Part shown: piece after piece, positions 61,951-64,000 of the stretch
How the letters are laid out: each line of letters begins with the position of its first letter
Position numbering within the stretch: position 1 is the stretch's first letter
Assembly (NCBI GenBank): GCA_038503035.1
Contig: JAVSML010025160.1
Location: 266,258-330,257 of the forward strand
Direction of reading: 5' to 3'
Length of the DNA: 64,000 bases
Source: Crocodylus rhombifer
Lineage: Eukaryota > Chordata > Crocodylia > Crocodylidae
Notes under the pieces: generated by a model
Database searches by the model: none
Told to the model about the DNA's origin: nothing
Seen by the model: the letters and a program-made list of their open reading frames with translations, nothing else
Translations under genes and position numbers: made by a program

Positions 61951-62011
61951 AGGGCATGTCTACACATTGCCATCTGGTGAAGTTGCTATGGCGTGGTGCT
62001 TTAATACTTCC
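61951..62011. mobile_element. Left end of a MITE-like element, cut by CR1
   Basis: GGGCATGTCTACACATTGCC resembles the inverted right end of the element at 19528-19722. The CR1 begins about 60 bp later, suggesting insertion into this element. Confidence 0.35.
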
Positions 62012-63255
62012 TTGTGGAAGGCAGGAAGGAGGACCCAAGTAACTATAGGCCTGTAAGCCTCACCTCGGTCCTCAGGAAGATCTTGGAGAGAATCATCAAG
62101 GAGCACATCTGTGGGGGGCCAGCAGGGGAGATCATTCTCGGGGCAACCAGCATAGGTTCATCAAAGTCAGGTCCTGCCTGACCAACCTGATTGCCTTTTA
62201 TGACCAAGTAACTAAATCCTTGGATGGTGGTGTCACCGTAGATGTAGTCTTTCTAGACTTTAAGAAGGCCTTTGACACTGTCTCTCACCCCATTCCCATT
62301 AATAAATTAAGCGACTGTGGCATTGATGCCTACACAGTTGGATGGGTAAAAAAACTGGCTGATGGGGTGCAACCAGAGAGTAGAGGTGGACGGGTCATAC
62401 TCAACCTGGCAAAATGTAAGCAGTGGGATTCCCCAGGGCTCAGTCCTTGGGCCCGCACTGTTTAACATCTTCATCAGCTACTTGGACAAGGGGTTGAAAG
62501 CACGTTGTCGAAGTTTGCTGATGACACTAAGATGTGGGGCAAGGTGGGCACACTTGAAGGGAGAGAGAGGCTGCAACTAGCTTTAGTCAGACTTCAAAAG
62601 TGGGCAGATGAGACTAGGATAGGGTTCAACATAGATAAATGCAGGCTGCAGCACTTTGAGAGAAGGAATCTACAGCATACATACAGGCTGGGGAGTTCCC
62701 CTCTTGAAAGCACAGAGGCAGAACAGGATCTTGGAGTCATTATTGACTCCAAGATGAACATGAGCCGCGAATGCCAGACCGCAGCCAGCAAGGCCAGCCA
62801 TACCTTGTCATGCATCCAAAGATGCATCTCAAGCCAGTCCAAAGAGGTGATACTCCCCCTCTGTGTGACATTGGTCAGGCCGCAATTAGAGTACTGCGTC
62901 CAGTACTGGATGCCACACTTTAAAAAGGATGTGGCCAGCCTGGAGAGAGTCCAGAGGAGGGCCACCCATTTGGTGAGGGGGCAGCAGAACAGGCCCTATG
63001 AGGAGGGACTGAGGGACCTGAACCTGTTCAGCCTCAGCAAGAGGAGGCTGAGGGGGGACCTGGTGGCTGCCTAAAAACTCATCAGGGGAGATCATCAGCA
63101 AATAGGAAGAGCCCTTTTCTCCCCAGCGCCACCTGGGGTGACAAAGAATAATGGTAATAAGCTGATGGAGAATAGGTTTAGGTTAGAGATCAGAAGGCAA
63201 TATTTTACAGTTAGGGTGGCCAAAATCTGGAACCAAATTCCCAGGGAAGTGGTCT
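62012..63255 (+). mobile_element. CR1 LINE, RT domain with catalytic FADD retained
   Basis: The fragment starts inside RT (NYRPVSLTSVLRKILERII-like sequence around 62035-62100). It continues with VDVVFLDFKKAFDTVSH, then [20 protein letters not shown], and [13 protein letters not shown] with the catalytic Asp pair at about 62514-62522. FNIDKCRLQHF, DLGVIIDSKMNMSREC, RPQLEYCVQYW, ERVQRRATHLV and SKRRLRGDLVAA follow. Frameshifts separate the first three segments and a stop ends the last. The LTR-like sequence after about 63255 replaces the expected CR1 3' UTR, and the final FKRRLD block and tail are missing. Confidence 0.9.
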
Positions 63256-63720
63256 GTCCCAGCTGCCTGTGGAGGGTTCAGAATTGAGAGTATGGTCGGG
63301 GGTAGAAAGGTAAGAAAGGTTTATTGACTTAACAAAAACACAACTACACATAGTAACAAGACAAACAATGACAGACAAGAATAATTTGCATTGGCAACTT
63401 ATCGGCAGTCCCCTCTGATGCCTGATGTACAACACATTTCTCTTAAAGTTCAGTGAAGTCAGGCATCCCTGATCAGCACTGTCTGAGAGGTACCGGGAAG
63501 GACCCTGGAGTTCAGTCCTTGGGCTCCTCAAGATCCACGGGCCCACTAATCCAGGTCAACAGCTAAGTAAACCTTTTTACAGAGCTGTATCTGCCTTCAG
63601 AATGATTTCTGAATGTTTTAGCTTCTGAACGGTACTGATAACGTACAGCCACTTAGATTATTTTTACTTCAACTGTCCTTAGACTGACCAATAGTAGTAC
63701 AAGCCTTGCATTCCTTTGAT
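63256..63720 (-). mobile_element. Possible antisense LTR end
   Basis: On the minus strand GTTAAGTCAATAAACCTTTC followed by TTACCTTTCTACCCCCG resembles the polyadenylation signal and end of an LTR. It ends close to CCTCCACA, where the CR1 stops. No primer-binding site, gag or pol was seen, so the call is tentative. Confidence 0.25.
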
Positions 63721-64000
63721 AAGGTTAATTTTAACTACACCACAGGGCCTTACTACTTCAAGGCTTTGATAAATTTACTAGGCCTTACTTTATACAAGGC
63801 CTCACTACATCTTAAACTTTAATTAGGCTCTTAGCAACAACATATAGCTTAATATCTAAACAAATACAGAAAAACACTTGGTCTAATCTTCATAGAGCCT
63901 TCAACAAGCACCTTTATCAAACAGACATACTTTTCAGCTGTCACATGGTCCTTGCCCCTACCTCAGGTAAATGCAAAAAGGGGTTAGATCTTGTCTGGGG
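63721..64000. other. Right edge, nothing recognised
   Basis: This is AT-rich sequence continuing beyond the window, possibly part of the LTR-like element. Confidence 0.4.

Noticed and set aside
1..64000. CRISPR arrays, operons, phage genes, rRNA clusters or intact viral genes
   Set aside because: None seen. Repeats are dispersed transposons and the only host gene is spliced. The LTR-like scraps carry no recognisable viral coding sequence.

Overview
This is a piece of a vertebrate nuclear genome, most likely crocodilian, with a turtle as the main alternative. It has long introns, spliced host exons, a CpG-island promoter and no bacterial-style gene packing. It is crowded with CR1 LINE copies ending in ATTCTATG-type tails and with short hAT-type elements beginning CAGNGGTTCTCAACC. 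Birds share the CR1s but carry few such hAT elements. Mammals would show L1 and Alu-like SINEs, and none are seen.

One host gene is recognisable, the 5' part of ATXN10 (ataxin-10), on the minus strand. Exon 1 (18950-19092) lies in a CpG island. Exon 2 (4916-5107) and exon 3 (21-103) follow toward position 1. All splice sites are canonical and the reading frame is continuous across the three exons: 139 complete codons plus the first base of the next one. The rest of the gene lies off the left edge. Intron 1 is 13,842 bp and intron 2 is 4,812 bp.

The remaining ~45 kb (19.3-64 kb) lies upstream of ATXN10. In mammals the next gene on this side is FBLN1, but no fibulin exon or any other host exon was recognised here. 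The stretch is intergenic sequence filled with repeats. It includes a nearly full-length CR1 (47.8-51.8 kb) whose ORF1 has a GDSL/SGNH-esterase signature. That CR1 is interrupted by a second CR1 that also contains the window's only assembly gap (400 N).

Other repeats are CR1 fragments on both strands, at least seven hAT-type elements or ends (several with 8-bp target-site duplications resembling NTYTAGAN), a 1,052-bp GATTC-rich element with 8-bp duplications and a mirrored GC-rich core, foldback elements, three ancient MIR SINEs, and several GC-rich tandem or low-complexity blocks. Two hAT elements carry CR1 sequence inside them, which gives a relative order of insertion.

No CRISPR array, operon, phage, functional virus or other obvious new biological system was found. 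The points most worth following are the ATXN10 gene model, the nested transposon layers, the hairpin-rich G:C array near 25 kb, and the foldback elements. All similarity calls come from reading the sequence and knowledge of the families. No database search was run.
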